16,084 nucleotides of DNA from CAKOSP01 sp964371745 (GTDB taxonomy: Bacteria; Bacillota_I; Bacilli_A; RF39; UBA660): contig CAYJNS010000022.1 of assembly GCA_964371745.1 (NCBI GenBank), positions 1 through 16,084 on the forward strand, written 5' to 3'. The notes below the pieces were generated by a model. It did no database searches, had not been told where the DNA came from, and saw only the letters and a list, made by a program, of their open reading frames with translations. How positions within the stretch are numbered: position 1 is the first letter of the stretch; every line of letters begins with the position of its first letter. The position numbers were made by a program, and so were the translations under genes. Shown one piece after another: positions 1 through 5,868 of the stretch.

Positions 1-337
1 CATCATCTGAATCCATTATTGAAAAATTTTTAGATAATGAACATTTTTCAAAATTCTCTTTTAGAATTCTTACACCAAAAGAATGAAATGTTCCAACGAA
101 AGAATTATTTTCATAAACCAAATTATTTAATCTATCACGCATTTCTTTTGCTGCTTTATTTGTAAATGTTATTGCTAAGATATTATATGAATTAACACCT
201 TCTTCAATTAAATGAGCAATTCTTGTTGTTAGTACCTTTGTTTTACCAGAACCTGCACCTGCGATTACAAGACATGGTCCCTCTTTATGCATTACTGCTT
301 TTTTTTGATTTTCATTAAGTGTATCTATATAATTCAT
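1..337 (-). CDS. pcrA: PcrA/UvrD-type superfamily 1A DNA helicase, N-terminal fragment (runs off left edge)
   Basis: This is an ATP-dependent 3'-5' DNA helicase of the UvrD/PcrA/Rep family, used in nucleotide excision repair and replication-transcription conflict resolution. Only about the first 112 residues lie in the window; the frame is still open at base 1. The Q-motif region (LNENQKKAV) near residue 7 is followed by the Walker A loop AGAGSGKT at about residues 26-33, then motif Ia-like LAITFTNKAAKEMR and motif Ic-like VGTFHSFGVRIL, ending in FSIMDSDD. All are in family order and spacing. The start ATG (335-337) is preceded on the minus strand by a good GGAGGT ribosome binding site. It is first in its transcription direction within the window, so its 3' partners (often ligA in Bacillota) are not visible. 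PcrA is the likeliest name in a Gram-positive; UvrD or Rep cannot be excluded from this fragment. Confidence 0.93.
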   Translation of the reverse strand, partial: MNYIDTLNENQKKAVMHKEGPCLVIAGAGSGKTKVLTTRIAHLIEEGVNSYNILAITFTNKAAKEMRDRLNNLVYENNSFVGTFHSFGVRILKENFEKCSLSKNFSIMDSDD

Positions 338-364
338 ACTACCTCCAACTATAGTTTATTATAC

Positions 365-394
365 CAAAATAAAAGAAAGTTTTAAACCTTCTTT
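365..394 (-). terminator. Weak intrinsic terminator of the pilin-like gene
   Basis: An imperfect inverted repeat at 372-394 (about 9 bp, including one G-U pair) is followed on the minus strand by a T-rich tract at 365-371, just downstream of the stop codon at 404. The stem is A/T-rich, so efficiency is uncertain. Confidence 0.5.
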
Positions 395-403
395 ACATAT
401 ATT

Positions 404-1096
404 TTAATTACCATTTATCATAAAAGTTATATTATTTTTATATTTAATTTCATTAGCTAAACCATAATTATTTATTACTTCAACATAATAAGTTAAATCA
501 GTTTTAATATTTAATGCTGTTATTTGTATTTCAGTAGTTGTAAAATCATTTACACCTTCAAACGTAAATTCTTTACCACTAGTAGATGTGTACTTTACAA
601 AAGCATTGTTTATATTTTCATTTAAATTAATATTGAATAAAAAGTTTTTATCATAAACTTTATTTTCATTACATGTTTCATTATCACATATAAATGAAAT
701 TTTTATATCTTTAGAAATTTCATTAAAACAATTTTGATTTATTGGTACACTTTTTTTATAATCCTCATCAAAAGCAACTTCGCTATCAGTTACTTTTAGT
801 ACTAAACAATTTAATTTTGCATCTTTATTCCTTGGATCATATAAGATATTTTCTTCATCTTCACTTATATAATTATTAGATATTAAATCATCAACTAAAA
901 TATATCCATTTTCAATACTATTATCCTCTATATAATGTTTAGTTTCTATAGTAATTTGAGTTATTAAATTATTATACTGAGAGTCTTTCACATTCGTTAT
1001 AATCCCATTATAAGAAACTATAGCAATACTGGATAATATCGCTAAAATAACTATTACACCTAATAATTCAATTAATGTATACCCTTTATTATTCAT
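404..1096 (-). CDS. Type IV pilin-like protein with N-terminal prepilin motif
   Basis: The product (230 residues from this start) begins MNNKGYTLIELLGVIVILAI, a class III prepilin signal. It has a short basic leader, the G/Y cleavage point, Glu at mature position 5 and an unbroken hydrophobic helix of about 20 residues. A prepilin peptidase would cleave and methylate it, and the helix would anchor it in the membrane or a pilus/pseudopilus fibre. The remaining 195 residues are polar, with four cysteines (LNCLV, NQNCF, FICDNETC) and a beta-rich C-terminus. I chose the ATG at 1094-1096 because AAGGAG lies 6 bases upstream; an ATG two codons earlier sits directly on that site and is unlikely. No assembly ATPase, prepilin peptidase or other pilin is in the window, so it is either an orphan or served in trans. 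Pilin fold is confident; the function (competence, adhesion, secretion) is unknown. Confidence 0.85.
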   Translation of the reverse strand: MNNKGYTLIELLGVIVILAILSSIAIVSYNGIITNVKDSQYNNLITQITIETKHYIEDNSIENGYILVDDLISNNYISEDEENILYDPRNKDAKLNCLVLKVTDSEVAFDEDYKKSVPINQNCFNEISKDIKISFICDNETCNENKVYDKNFLFNINLNENINNAFVKYTSTSGKEFTFEGVNDFTTTEIQITALNIKTDLTYYVEVINNYGLANEIKYKNNITFMINGN

Positions 1097-1114
1097 ATAC
1101 ATCTCCTTACTATA

Positions 1115-1143
1115 AGTATATCTTATCATATAATTAGTGTAAT
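1115..1143 (-). promoter_or_regulatory. Candidate sigma-A promoter of the pilin-like gene
   Basis: On the minus strand there is a TATACT -10 box (1115-1120) and a poor ATTACA -35 box (1138-1143), separated by 17 bases. It lies just downstream of the coat-gene terminator and 18 bases before the pilin start. The -35 matches only four of six positions. Confidence 0.35.
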
Positions 1144-1160
1144 ATAAAGATTAAACTTTC

Positions 1161-1185
1161 AAAAAAAAACTAGGATAACCTAGTT
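1161..1185 (-). terminator. Intrinsic terminator of the CotY/Z-like gene
   Basis: A perfect 7-bp stem AACTAGG/CCTAGTT (1168-1185, loop of four) is followed on the minus strand by a run of T from 1167 to 1161. It starts 11 bases after the stop codon at 1197. Confidence 0.88.
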
Positions 1186-1196
1186 AATTTTATTTA

Positions 1197-1631
1197 TTAT
1201 ACACAGTCTATATATGTATCATTTAAACATCTAATACTGCATAAACAGCTGCAATCCATTGTAAAGAAAGAATTTGTTGCTATATATGGATTTAAACTTG
1301 TAGTATCTGGATTAGTTTCTAACACTCTAAATGTTGCACAGTTACAATCTAGTTTTTCTACTCTAAATACTGTTGAACAATCTGCTGTTACTGTTTCTCC
1401 ACTACAATTTGTTATTGATTCTTTACTAGTTGGAACACTCCAAGGTACGCCATTTCCACAGCAAGTATAAAGCATTACAGGTCTAGTATTGCATATTAAA
1501 CAGTTTGGTCCTCCACCTAATAAAGGTCTATCACAAGTATCTAAACAATTTTCTGGACAAGCATTTTCTTGAAGTACTAATATTACTTTTAAAATATCAC
1601 AAATACAATTTGAAGAATTCGAATTATTCAT
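1197..1631 (-). CDS. Cysteine-rich spore coat/crust protein, CotY/CotZ/ExsY family
   Basis: This 144-residue protein has 18 cysteines and matches the CotY/CotZ/ExsY pattern from end to end. The start is CICDILKVILVLQ with an N-terminal helix, followed by a Cys/Gly block ending NTRPVMLYT, then FRVEKLDCNCATFRVL, and the closing MDCSCLCSIRCL. In Bacillus these proteins self-assemble into disulfide-linked two-dimensional lattices that form the spore crust or exosporium basal layer in the mother cell. The family match is from remembered B. subtilis and B. cereus sequences and is strong over several motifs. The ribosome binding site AAAGGGTGA is moderate. A sigma-K-type promoter lies just upstream and a clean terminator follows, so it is a monocistronic late sporulation gene. 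It is the best single indicator that this organism forms coated endospores. I cannot separate CotY, CotZ and ExsY, so no symbol is given. Confidence 0.88.
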   Translation of the reverse strand: MNNSNSSNCICDILKVILVLQENACPENCLDTCDRPLLGGGPNCLICNTRPVMLYTCCGNGVPWSVPTSKESITNCSGETVTADCSTVFRVEKLDCNCATFRVLETNPDTTSLNPYIATNSFFTMDCSCLCSIRCLNDTYIDCV

Positions 1632-1659
1632 AATTTCACCCTTTCACTATTTTCACTAT

Positions 1660-1687
1660 TAATTTATGTGTAATATTTTTAAATGTG
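1660..1687 (-). promoter_or_regulatory. Sigma-K-like promoter of the coat gene
   Basis: On the minus strand CAC (1685-1687) is followed by a 16-base spacer and CATAAATTA (1660-1668), matching the B. subtilis sigma-K pattern AC-N16-CATANNNTA. The predicted start near 1653 leaves a leader of about 22 bases that contains the ribosome binding site. This agrees with the late mother-cell expression known for CotY/CotZ. Confidence 0.62.
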
Positions 1688-1750
1688 AATGAACATTTAC
1701 CTATATTATGAAAATATTTTAAAAAGGTTTTATTTTATTATAAATTATAG

Positions 1751-1756
1751 TATAAT
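1751..1756 (+). promoter_or_regulatory. Candidate -10 box of the EIIB-like gene
   Basis: A perfect TATAAT lies 18 bases before the start codon, but there is no convincing -35 box at the right distance, and the leader would be only about a dozen bases with the AGGTGAT site at its very 5' end. Confidence 0.3.
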
Positions 1757-1774
1757 TAATTTAGGTGATTTAAA

Positions 1775-2098
1775 ATGGATTTAGGAATTTTATTACAATA
1801 TTTAATAATAGGTATTATTCTTATAATTATAATATTAGTTATATTTAAACTTAATAAAAAGGGTTTTGATATTGAAGCAAATAAATTAATAACTCATTTA
1901 GGCGGCAAAGATAATATAGTTAATGCTGAATGTAATATGAGCCGATTAAAAGTTATTTTAAAAGATGTAACTAAAGCTGATAAAGACGCTATCCAAAAAT
2001 TAGGAGCTAAAGGCGTAGTTGAAATTGATAATCAACTAAAAATAATATTTGACAAAAAAGCCAAAGAATTAAAAAAATATATCGAAGATTTAATCTAA
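1775..2098 (+). CDS. Membrane-anchored lone PTS EIIB-like domain with displaced cysteine
   Basis: This 107-residue protein has one membrane helix (about residues 5-24) followed by a glucose/sucrose-family EIIB domain (about 36-105). The match rests on LITHLGGKDNIV, the SRLKVILKD strand, KLGAKGVVEIDNQLKIIF and a C-terminal helix. Normal EIIB domains carry the phosphorylated Cys in a (H/A)-C-x-T-R-L motif. Here the text is NAECNMSRLKV: aligned on the conserved Arg-Leu, the catalytic position is Asn54 and the Cys is one place earlier (Cys53). No EIIC or EIIA gene is nearby. It is therefore unlikely to be an ordinary sugar phosphotransferase subunit; a membrane-tethered regulatory or structural role is inference. 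AGGTGAT 7 bases upstream supports the start. Its last codons form one arm of a shared terminator. Confidence 0.78.
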   Translation: MDLGILLQYLIIGIILIIIILVIFKLNKKGFDIEANKLITHLGGKDNIVNAECNMSRLKVILKDVTKADKDAIQKLGAKGVVEIDNQLKIIFDKKAKELKKYIEDLI

Positions 2099-2111
2099 GA
2101 TATATTTTTTT
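2071..2111. terminator. Bidirectional terminator between convergent genes
   Basis: A perfect 13-bp stem pairs 2071-2083 with 2099-2111, with a 15-base loop, flanked by A7 on the left and T7 on the right, so it can act on both strands. It overlaps the 3' end of the EIIB-like gene and the stop codon of the opposing gene at 2110, a very compact arrangement. Confidence 0.75.
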
Positions 2112-2394
2112 ATACTATTTCAATATCAAAAATTTCATTTAAACGTATTTTTTCTCCATCAAGAGTTAATAAACAATCATTTGTTTTACCAACAATTGTT
2201 TTTTCTCTCATTCCACTAGATGTTGTTAAATATACTTTTCTTTTATAAATATATTCATTTGAATTAAATATTTCCCTTATTTTAACTGATAAGTTTTTTC
2301 TTGAAGTAGTTCTTTCTTTTGAATTACATTCCCTTTGAAAATTTTTAAATTCTTTATCTATTTTATTAACATAAACTCTCGGCAAGTCTTTCAT
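2110..2394 (-). CDS. Small basic protein of unknown function (94 residues)
   Basis: I do not recognise a family. The N-terminal half (about 1-45) is charged and probably helical, rich in Lys/Arg/Glu with one Cys (QRECNSK). The C-terminal half looks like a small beta barrel or SH3-like fold: KRKVYLTTSSGMREKTIVGK is followed by two short hydrophobic strands (CLLTLDG, IRLNEIFDIEIV). There is no signal peptide or membrane segment. GAGGT lies 8 bases before the ATG, supporting this start. The gene converges on the EIIB-like gene and diverges from the SEDS gene, sharing a 58-base upstream region. A possible sigma-K-like box upstream hints at sporulation expression, but that is weak. Coding status is supported by the ribosome binding site, tight packing and shared terminator rather than homology. 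Confidence 0.65.
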   Translation of the reverse strand: MKDLPRVYVNKIDKEFKNFQRECNSKERTTSRKNLSVKIREIFNSNEYIYKRKVYLTTSSGMREKTIVGKTNDCLLTLDGEKIRLNEIFDIEIV

Positions 2395-2410
2395 AATATC
2401 AACCTCATTA

Positions 2411-2438
2411 TAAAATATGCAAAATTTTATTTTTTTGT
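2411..2438 (-). promoter_or_regulatory. Possible sigma-K-like promoter of the 94-residue unknown gene
   Basis: On the minus strand AC (2437-2438), a 17-base spacer and CATATTTTA (2411-2419) fit CATANNNTA. Such boxes arise by chance often in DNA this A/T-rich, and a TATAAT overlaps the same bases, so this is only a suggestion. Confidence 0.22.
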
Positions 2439-2452
2439 ACCATAATAATAAT

Positions 2453-3523
2453 ATGATAAAAAAGAAAAAATATTTTCCTATTTTAATTATATTTATAATT
2501 ATGATTTATAGTTTACTTAATATGATTAATTTAGAATTAATTAGTGATATTTATGATAATTATTTTTATAAACAAATTATATGGTTTATATTTGGTTATA
2601 TAATAGTTTTTATATGTTCAAAATTTAATATAAAATTATTATTTAATTATAGCTTTCATTTATATATTGTCTCCATAATTTTATTACTATTAGTTTTATT
2701 TTTGGGAATTGAAGTTAATGGAACAAAAGCATGGTTTGATTTAGGCTTTATGTCTTTTCAACCAAGCGAACTTACTAAACTAACACTAACTTTATATTTA
2801 TCTAATATAGCTAATGAATTTAATCAAAAAAAATCCAAAAAAGAATTTCTATTTTTATTAAAAATATTTATTATAACTTTAATTCCATCATTTCTTGTTT
2901 TTATAGAACCGGATACTGGAGCTATTATTTTTTATTTAATTATATTAAGTGTAACTATATTTAATTTAAAAATAAGTAAAAAATGGTTAATTTTATTTAT
3001 ATGTATTATAATTATATTTATAGCATTATTTTTTTATTTATATTTTTTTAATACTGATTTATTAATTAATTTAATAGGTACATCATTTTTTTATAGAATA
3101 GAAAGATTATTTAGTTTTAATGATAACTATCAAATAATAAATGCGCTTATTTTAATAGGTTCTGCATCCAGCTTTGGAGTTGGTATAAATCAAATGAATT
3201 TATATGTACCTGAGGCAGGGACTGATTTTATATATGCTTTTAATATAGGTAATTTTGGAATAATTAACGGTGTTATAATTACACTATTATATTTTATATT
3301 TAGTTTTATTTTATTAAAAAGTATAAAAAAAGCAAATAATAAATTATTTACTAAAATATTTATAGCGCTATTTTTATTTCAAACTATTTATAACATTTTT
3401 ATGACAATTGGTTTATTACCAATAATGGGAATACCCCTTCCATTTTTATCCTATGGTGGCTCTAGTTTAATAATCTATTTCTTATTTTTAGGGATATATT
3501 TAAAAAATTTAGATTATCTATAA
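2453..3523 (+). CDS. SEDS-family peptidoglycan glycosyltransferase (FtsW/RodA/SpoVE type)
   Basis: This polytopic membrane protein (356 residues from this start, about ten membrane segments) belongs to the SEDS family, which polymerises lipid II into glycan strands with a class B PBP partner. Family landmarks in order are NGTKAWFDLGFMSFQPSELTKL after the third helix, EPDTGAI in place of the usual QPDLGT, PEAGTDFIYAF containing the conserved catalytic Asp (about residue 258), and GLLPIMGIPLPFLSYGGSS near the C-terminus. Unusually, the stretch after the catalytic Asp reads NIGNFG instead of the common EE-x-G. The start is uncertain: neither this ATG nor one at 2417 has a ribosome binding site; I prefer 2453 because it begins right before the first helix. 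The 3' end overlaps the opposing small gene by 10 bases. Whether it serves elongation, division or spore cortex cannot be decided. Confidence 0.88.
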   Translation: MIKKKKYFPILIIFIIMIYSLLNMINLELISDIYDNYFYKQIIWFIFGYIIVFICSKFNIKLLFNYSFHLYIVSIILLLLVLFLGIEVNGTKAWFDLGFMSFQPSELTKLTLTLYLSNIANEFNQKKSKKEFLFLLKIFIITLIPSFLVFIEPDTGAIIFYLIILSVTIFNLKISKKWLILFICIIIIFIALFFYLYFFNTDLLINLIGTSFFYRIERLFSFNDNYQIINALILIGSASSFGVGINQMNLYVPEAGTDFIYAFNIGNFGIINGVIITLLYFIFSFILLKSIKKANNKLFTKIFIALFLFQTIYNIFMTIGLLPIMGIPLPFLSYGGSSLIIYFLFLGIYLKNLDYL

Positions 3524-3759
3524 GTTGGATAATAATAATTATAACTAGTACTTCCATAAGGTCCTGGTGGATAATATGGTTGATATGGCGGAGTTACATA
3601 TACTGGTCTAGGTCTTGATGCACTAACTAAAGCTCCACCTAAAAGTCCACCTACTAAAAGGGGCGCTGCAAAGAAAAACCTATCACCTTCCTCATGTGAA
3701 TATCTATAAGTAGTTTTTATTGGTATTGCAAATTTTCTAGGATTAACATTTTGATACAT
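3514..3759 (-). CDS. Small Gly- and Pro/Tyr-rich protein, possible spore-associated protein
   Basis: This 81-residue protein has a basic N-terminus, one hydrophobic Gly-rich stretch (FFFAAPLLVGGLLGGALV, about residues 28-45) and a C-terminal tail made almost entirely of Pro, Tyr, Gly and Ser, ending YNYYYPTYR. No enzyme motif is present. Such tails are common in small coat or surface structural proteins of spore-formers, but I cannot name a family, and the link to the spore is inference from composition and neighbours. GGAAAGGAGAG 8 bases before the ATG is a strong ribosome binding site. The gene is immediately downstream of tyrS but is probably expressed separately; its 3' end overlaps the SEDS gene end by 10 bases on the other strand. 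Confidence 0.7.
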   Translation of the reverse strand: MYQNVNPRKFAIPIKTTYRYSHEEGDRFFFAAPLLVGGLLGGALVSASRPRPVYVTPPYQPYYPPGPYGSTSYNYYYPTYR

Positions 3760-3780
3760 AAAAAAACTCTCCTTTCCATA

Positions 3781-3789
3781 TATAATATG
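3781..3789 (-). promoter_or_regulatory. Possible sigma-K/E-like -10 box of the Pro/Tyr-rich gene
   Basis: CATATTATA on the minus strand fits CATANNNTA and would start transcription about 15 bases before the ATG, a layout like that of the coat gene. No AC or ATA element sits at the right -35 distance, so confidence is low. Confidence 0.25.
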
Positions 3790-3806
3790 AAAAGAAAAGT
3801 TTTTAC

Positions 3807-5042
3807 TTAGTTATATATGCCTAAGAAATATTTTTTCTTACCTATTTTAATTAATATAACTGTTTTATCTATCGCATCATCTTTAGAAATGATTTGTTCA
3901 TAATCAGTTATTTTTTTATTGTTAATAGAAATAGCACCAGCAGTAATAAATTCTCTTATTTCTCTTTTACTTTGACAAATATTATAAGATGTTAATAATT
4001 CATTAATTACTATTTTTTCTTCTTTGATATTTACAGTTTTGACACCAGTAAGTGATGAAGATATTTCTGATGCAGTTAACTTAAATATATCTTCGCTAAA
4101 TAAATATTTGCTTATTTTATCTGCTTTTTCAAAGTCTTCTTTTGAATGTATATCACAAATTATTTCTTTAGCTAAAGTTTTTTGAGCAAGTCTATCTTCT
4201 GGTTTTTCAAAATGTTTTATTTCTATTTCTCTTATTTGATCTAAACTTAAGAATGTATACACTTTTAAATAATGAATAATCATTTCATCATCAAAGTTTA
4301 TTAAGTATTGATACATTTCGTAACTAGATGTTTTAGTTTTATCAAGCCATACAGCGTTACCTTCACTTTTACCTATTTTATTACCATGTTTATCAAGTAT
4401 TAAAGGCATTGTAAAGCCAAAGCTTTCCTTTTCATGTTTTTTACGAATAAGTTCAATTCCAGCAGTAATATTTCCCCACTGGTCAGATCCAGCAGCTTGA
4501 AGTGTACATCCTTTTTCTCTATATAAATATTCAAAATCTAAAGCCTGCATTATCATATATGAAAACTCAGTATAAGTAATACCAGTTGACAATCTTCTTT
4601 TAATAATATCTTTATCTAGCATATAATTAACACTAAAGTATTTACCAAAATCTCTTAAAAAATCTATAAAATTAATATCTTTACACCAATCATAATTATT
4701 AACTATTTCGGCTTTACCTTCTAAAATATGATCTACTTGTTTTTTTAAACCTTCTAAGTTTTTATTAACATCTTCTTTAGATATAATCCCTCTTTCACTA
4801 GTTGGTCTTGGATCTCCAATTAAACCCGTTGCTCCACCTACTAAAAGAATTGGTTTGTGACCAGCTTTCGCAAGTCTTTTAGCAGTTACTAGCGATGAAT
4901 AATGACCAATATGTAAACTATCAGCTGTTGGATCAGTTCCCCAGTAAAAAGTAATACTATTTTCATTTAATTTTTTTTCTAGTTCTGGTGAAGATATATC
5001 TTTTATTAAACCTCTTTCTTTTAATTCATCAAATAATTTCAT
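3807..5042 (-). CDS. tyrS: Tyrosyl-tRNA synthetase
   Basis: This 411-residue class Ic aminoacyl-tRNA synthetase charges tRNA-Tyr in the cytoplasm. It has the bacterial TyrS pattern: WGTDPTADSLHIGH with the HIGH signature at residues 44-47, GGATGLIGDPRPTSERG, QAAGSDQWGNITAG, and the KMSKS-equivalent KIGKSEGNAVWLD near residue 226. A C-terminal S4-type RNA-binding domain (about 340-405) includes KREIREFITAGAISINN. Length and domain order are normal for the family. The start ATG directly follows the TAA of the upstream HAD gene, and its AAAGGAGG site lies inside that gene's last codons, so the two are translationally coupled. Both lie behind a T-box leader at 5680-5828, which explains control by uncharged tRNA-Tyr. 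No convincing terminator follows. Confidence 0.98.
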   Translation of the reverse strand: MKLFDELKERGLIKDISSPELEKKLNENSITFYWGTDPTADSLHIGHYSSLVTAKRLAKAGHKPILLVGGATGLIGDPRPTSERGIISKEDVNKNLEGLKKQVDHILEGKAEIVNNYDWCKDINFIDFLRDFGKYFSVNYMLDKDIIKRRLSTGITYTEFSYMIMQALDFEYLYREKGCTLQAAGSDQWGNITAGIELIRKKHEKESFGFTMPLILDKHGNKIGKSEGNAVWLDKTKTSSYEMYQYLINFDDEMIIHYLKVYTFLSLDQIREIEIKHFEKPEDRLAQKTLAKEIICDIHSKEDFEKADKISKYLFSEDIFKLTASEISSSLTGVKTVNIKEEKIVINELLTSYNICQSKREIREFITAGAISINNKKITDYEQIISKDDAIDKTVILIKIGKKKYFLGIYN

Positions 5043-5678
5043 TTAATATTCCTCCTTTATTATATATTCTATTTCATCTATTGATTTTATAGTTTTAAAA
5101 TTACTTTCTTTATCACACGGATTAAAATACAAAGCTTTCATTCCATATTTAATAGGCATTGTTACATCATTTATAATATTATCACCAATCATAATACACT
5201 CAGAAAGTTTATGTGGCAAACATGCTTTTTCATATGTCTCTAAATCAGGTTTAAAACCTAAATTATCTATACAATATATTTTATCAAATAAATCAATTAT
5301 ATTTGCAAGTTTTAATCTACTAAGCTGTAATTCTAGATAACCATTTGATAAAATATATATTTCATAATCTTCTTTCAATTTCATAATAATATTTCTAGTG
5401 TTATCATTAATAAGCTTAGCTTTTTTACTAAACTTTTCAAATAACTTATTAAAAATATATTCTGAGTTTCCTATTTTTAAATATTCTTTTATATAATAAA
5501 ACATTTTATCTTTATCTAAAAATAATTTTTCTTTTTCAAATTTAAACCAAAGTTTTAAAAATTCTTCATCAGGAAAATTCATATTTTCTTCTTTTTTTAT
5601 TTCCTGTAGACAATCTAATAACTCTAGCTTTGATACAAATAAAGTATCATCGATATCAAATATAATTCTTTTTATCAT
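5043..5678 (-). CDS. HAD-superfamily hydrolase (phosphatase/nucleotidase-like)
   Basis: This 211-residue cytoplasmic protein is a haloacid dehalogenase-fold phosphatase with a helical C1-type cap. Motif I is FDIDDTL (nucleophile Asp8, acid Asp10), motif II is the Ser of ILSNGYLE near residue 112, motif III is the Lys in GFKPDLETY, and motif IV is MIGDNIINDV. The pattern resembles the YjjG/YfnB-type pyrimidine 5'-nucleotidase group, but the substrate cannot be read from sequence. GGAGG lies four bases before the ATG. It is the first gene after the T-box leader and runs straight into tyrS, so it is induced on tyrosine starvation. That placement suggests a housekeeping role linked to tyrosine or tRNA charging, or simple hitch-hiking; which is unknown. 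Confidence 0.88.
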   Translation of the reverse strand: MIKRIIFDIDDTLFVSKLELLDCLQEIKKEENMNFPDEEFLKLWFKFEKEKLFLDKDKMFYYIKEYLKIGNSEYIFNKLFEKFSKKAKLINDNTRNIIMKLKEDYEIYILSNGYLELQLSRLKLANIIDLFDKIYCIDNLGFKPDLETYEKACLPHKLSECIMIGDNIINDVTMPIKYGMKALYFNPCDKESNFKTIKSIDEIEYIIKEEY

Positions 5679-5679
5679 T

Positions 5680-5828
5680 TATCCTCCAAAATAAAAATCA
5701 TAAACTTAGGTTAAGGACGAATATATTATCCGCGGTACCACCTTAATTTATGATTTGATCATACTCTTTATAGTTTTATAGGACTACTCCTTTTTAGCTC
5801 CAGAGTCGTAAATTCTTTCTTCACTAAC
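5680..5828 (-). promoter_or_regulatory. Compact T-box riboswitch (tyrosine) controlling HAD-tyrS
   Basis: The minus strand carries the T-box AAGGTGGTACCGCGG (5730-5744), and the 3' antiterminator strand CGTCCTTAA (5711-5719) pairs with TTAAGG before the box. Upstream are a small hairpin TATGAT/ATCATA (5749-5763, stem III-like) and a short stem ACTCT/AGAGT (5802-5806 with 5763-5767). With the promoter at 5835-5863 the leader is only about 150 bases, so the long tRNA-elbow-binding part of stem I and stem II appear absent. Tyr-codon candidates for the specifier are TAC at 5808-5810 and TAT at 5770-5772. The 3' antiterminator strand can also pair with the GGAGGA ribosome binding site (5682-5687); a weak CTTA/TAAG hairpin (5705-5715) followed by a T-rich tract is the only terminator candidate. 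Confidence 0.9.
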
Positions 5829-5834
5829 AATATC

Positions 5835-5863
5835 ATTATATAAAATAATTTATAAATTTTCAA
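5835..5863 (-). promoter_or_regulatory. Sigma-A promoter of the T-box-HAD-tyrS operon
   Basis: On the minus strand TTGAAA (5858-5863), an exact 17-base spacer and TATAAT (5835-5840) form a near-consensus promoter, only a few bases after the stop codon of the preceding gene. Confidence 0.85.
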
Positions 5864-5868
5864 GTATT

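Noticed and set aside
1097..1129. Upstream start for the pilin-like protein
   Set aside because: The AAGGAG ribosome binding site lies within the extension, and the class III signal begins right after the ATG at 1094-1096.
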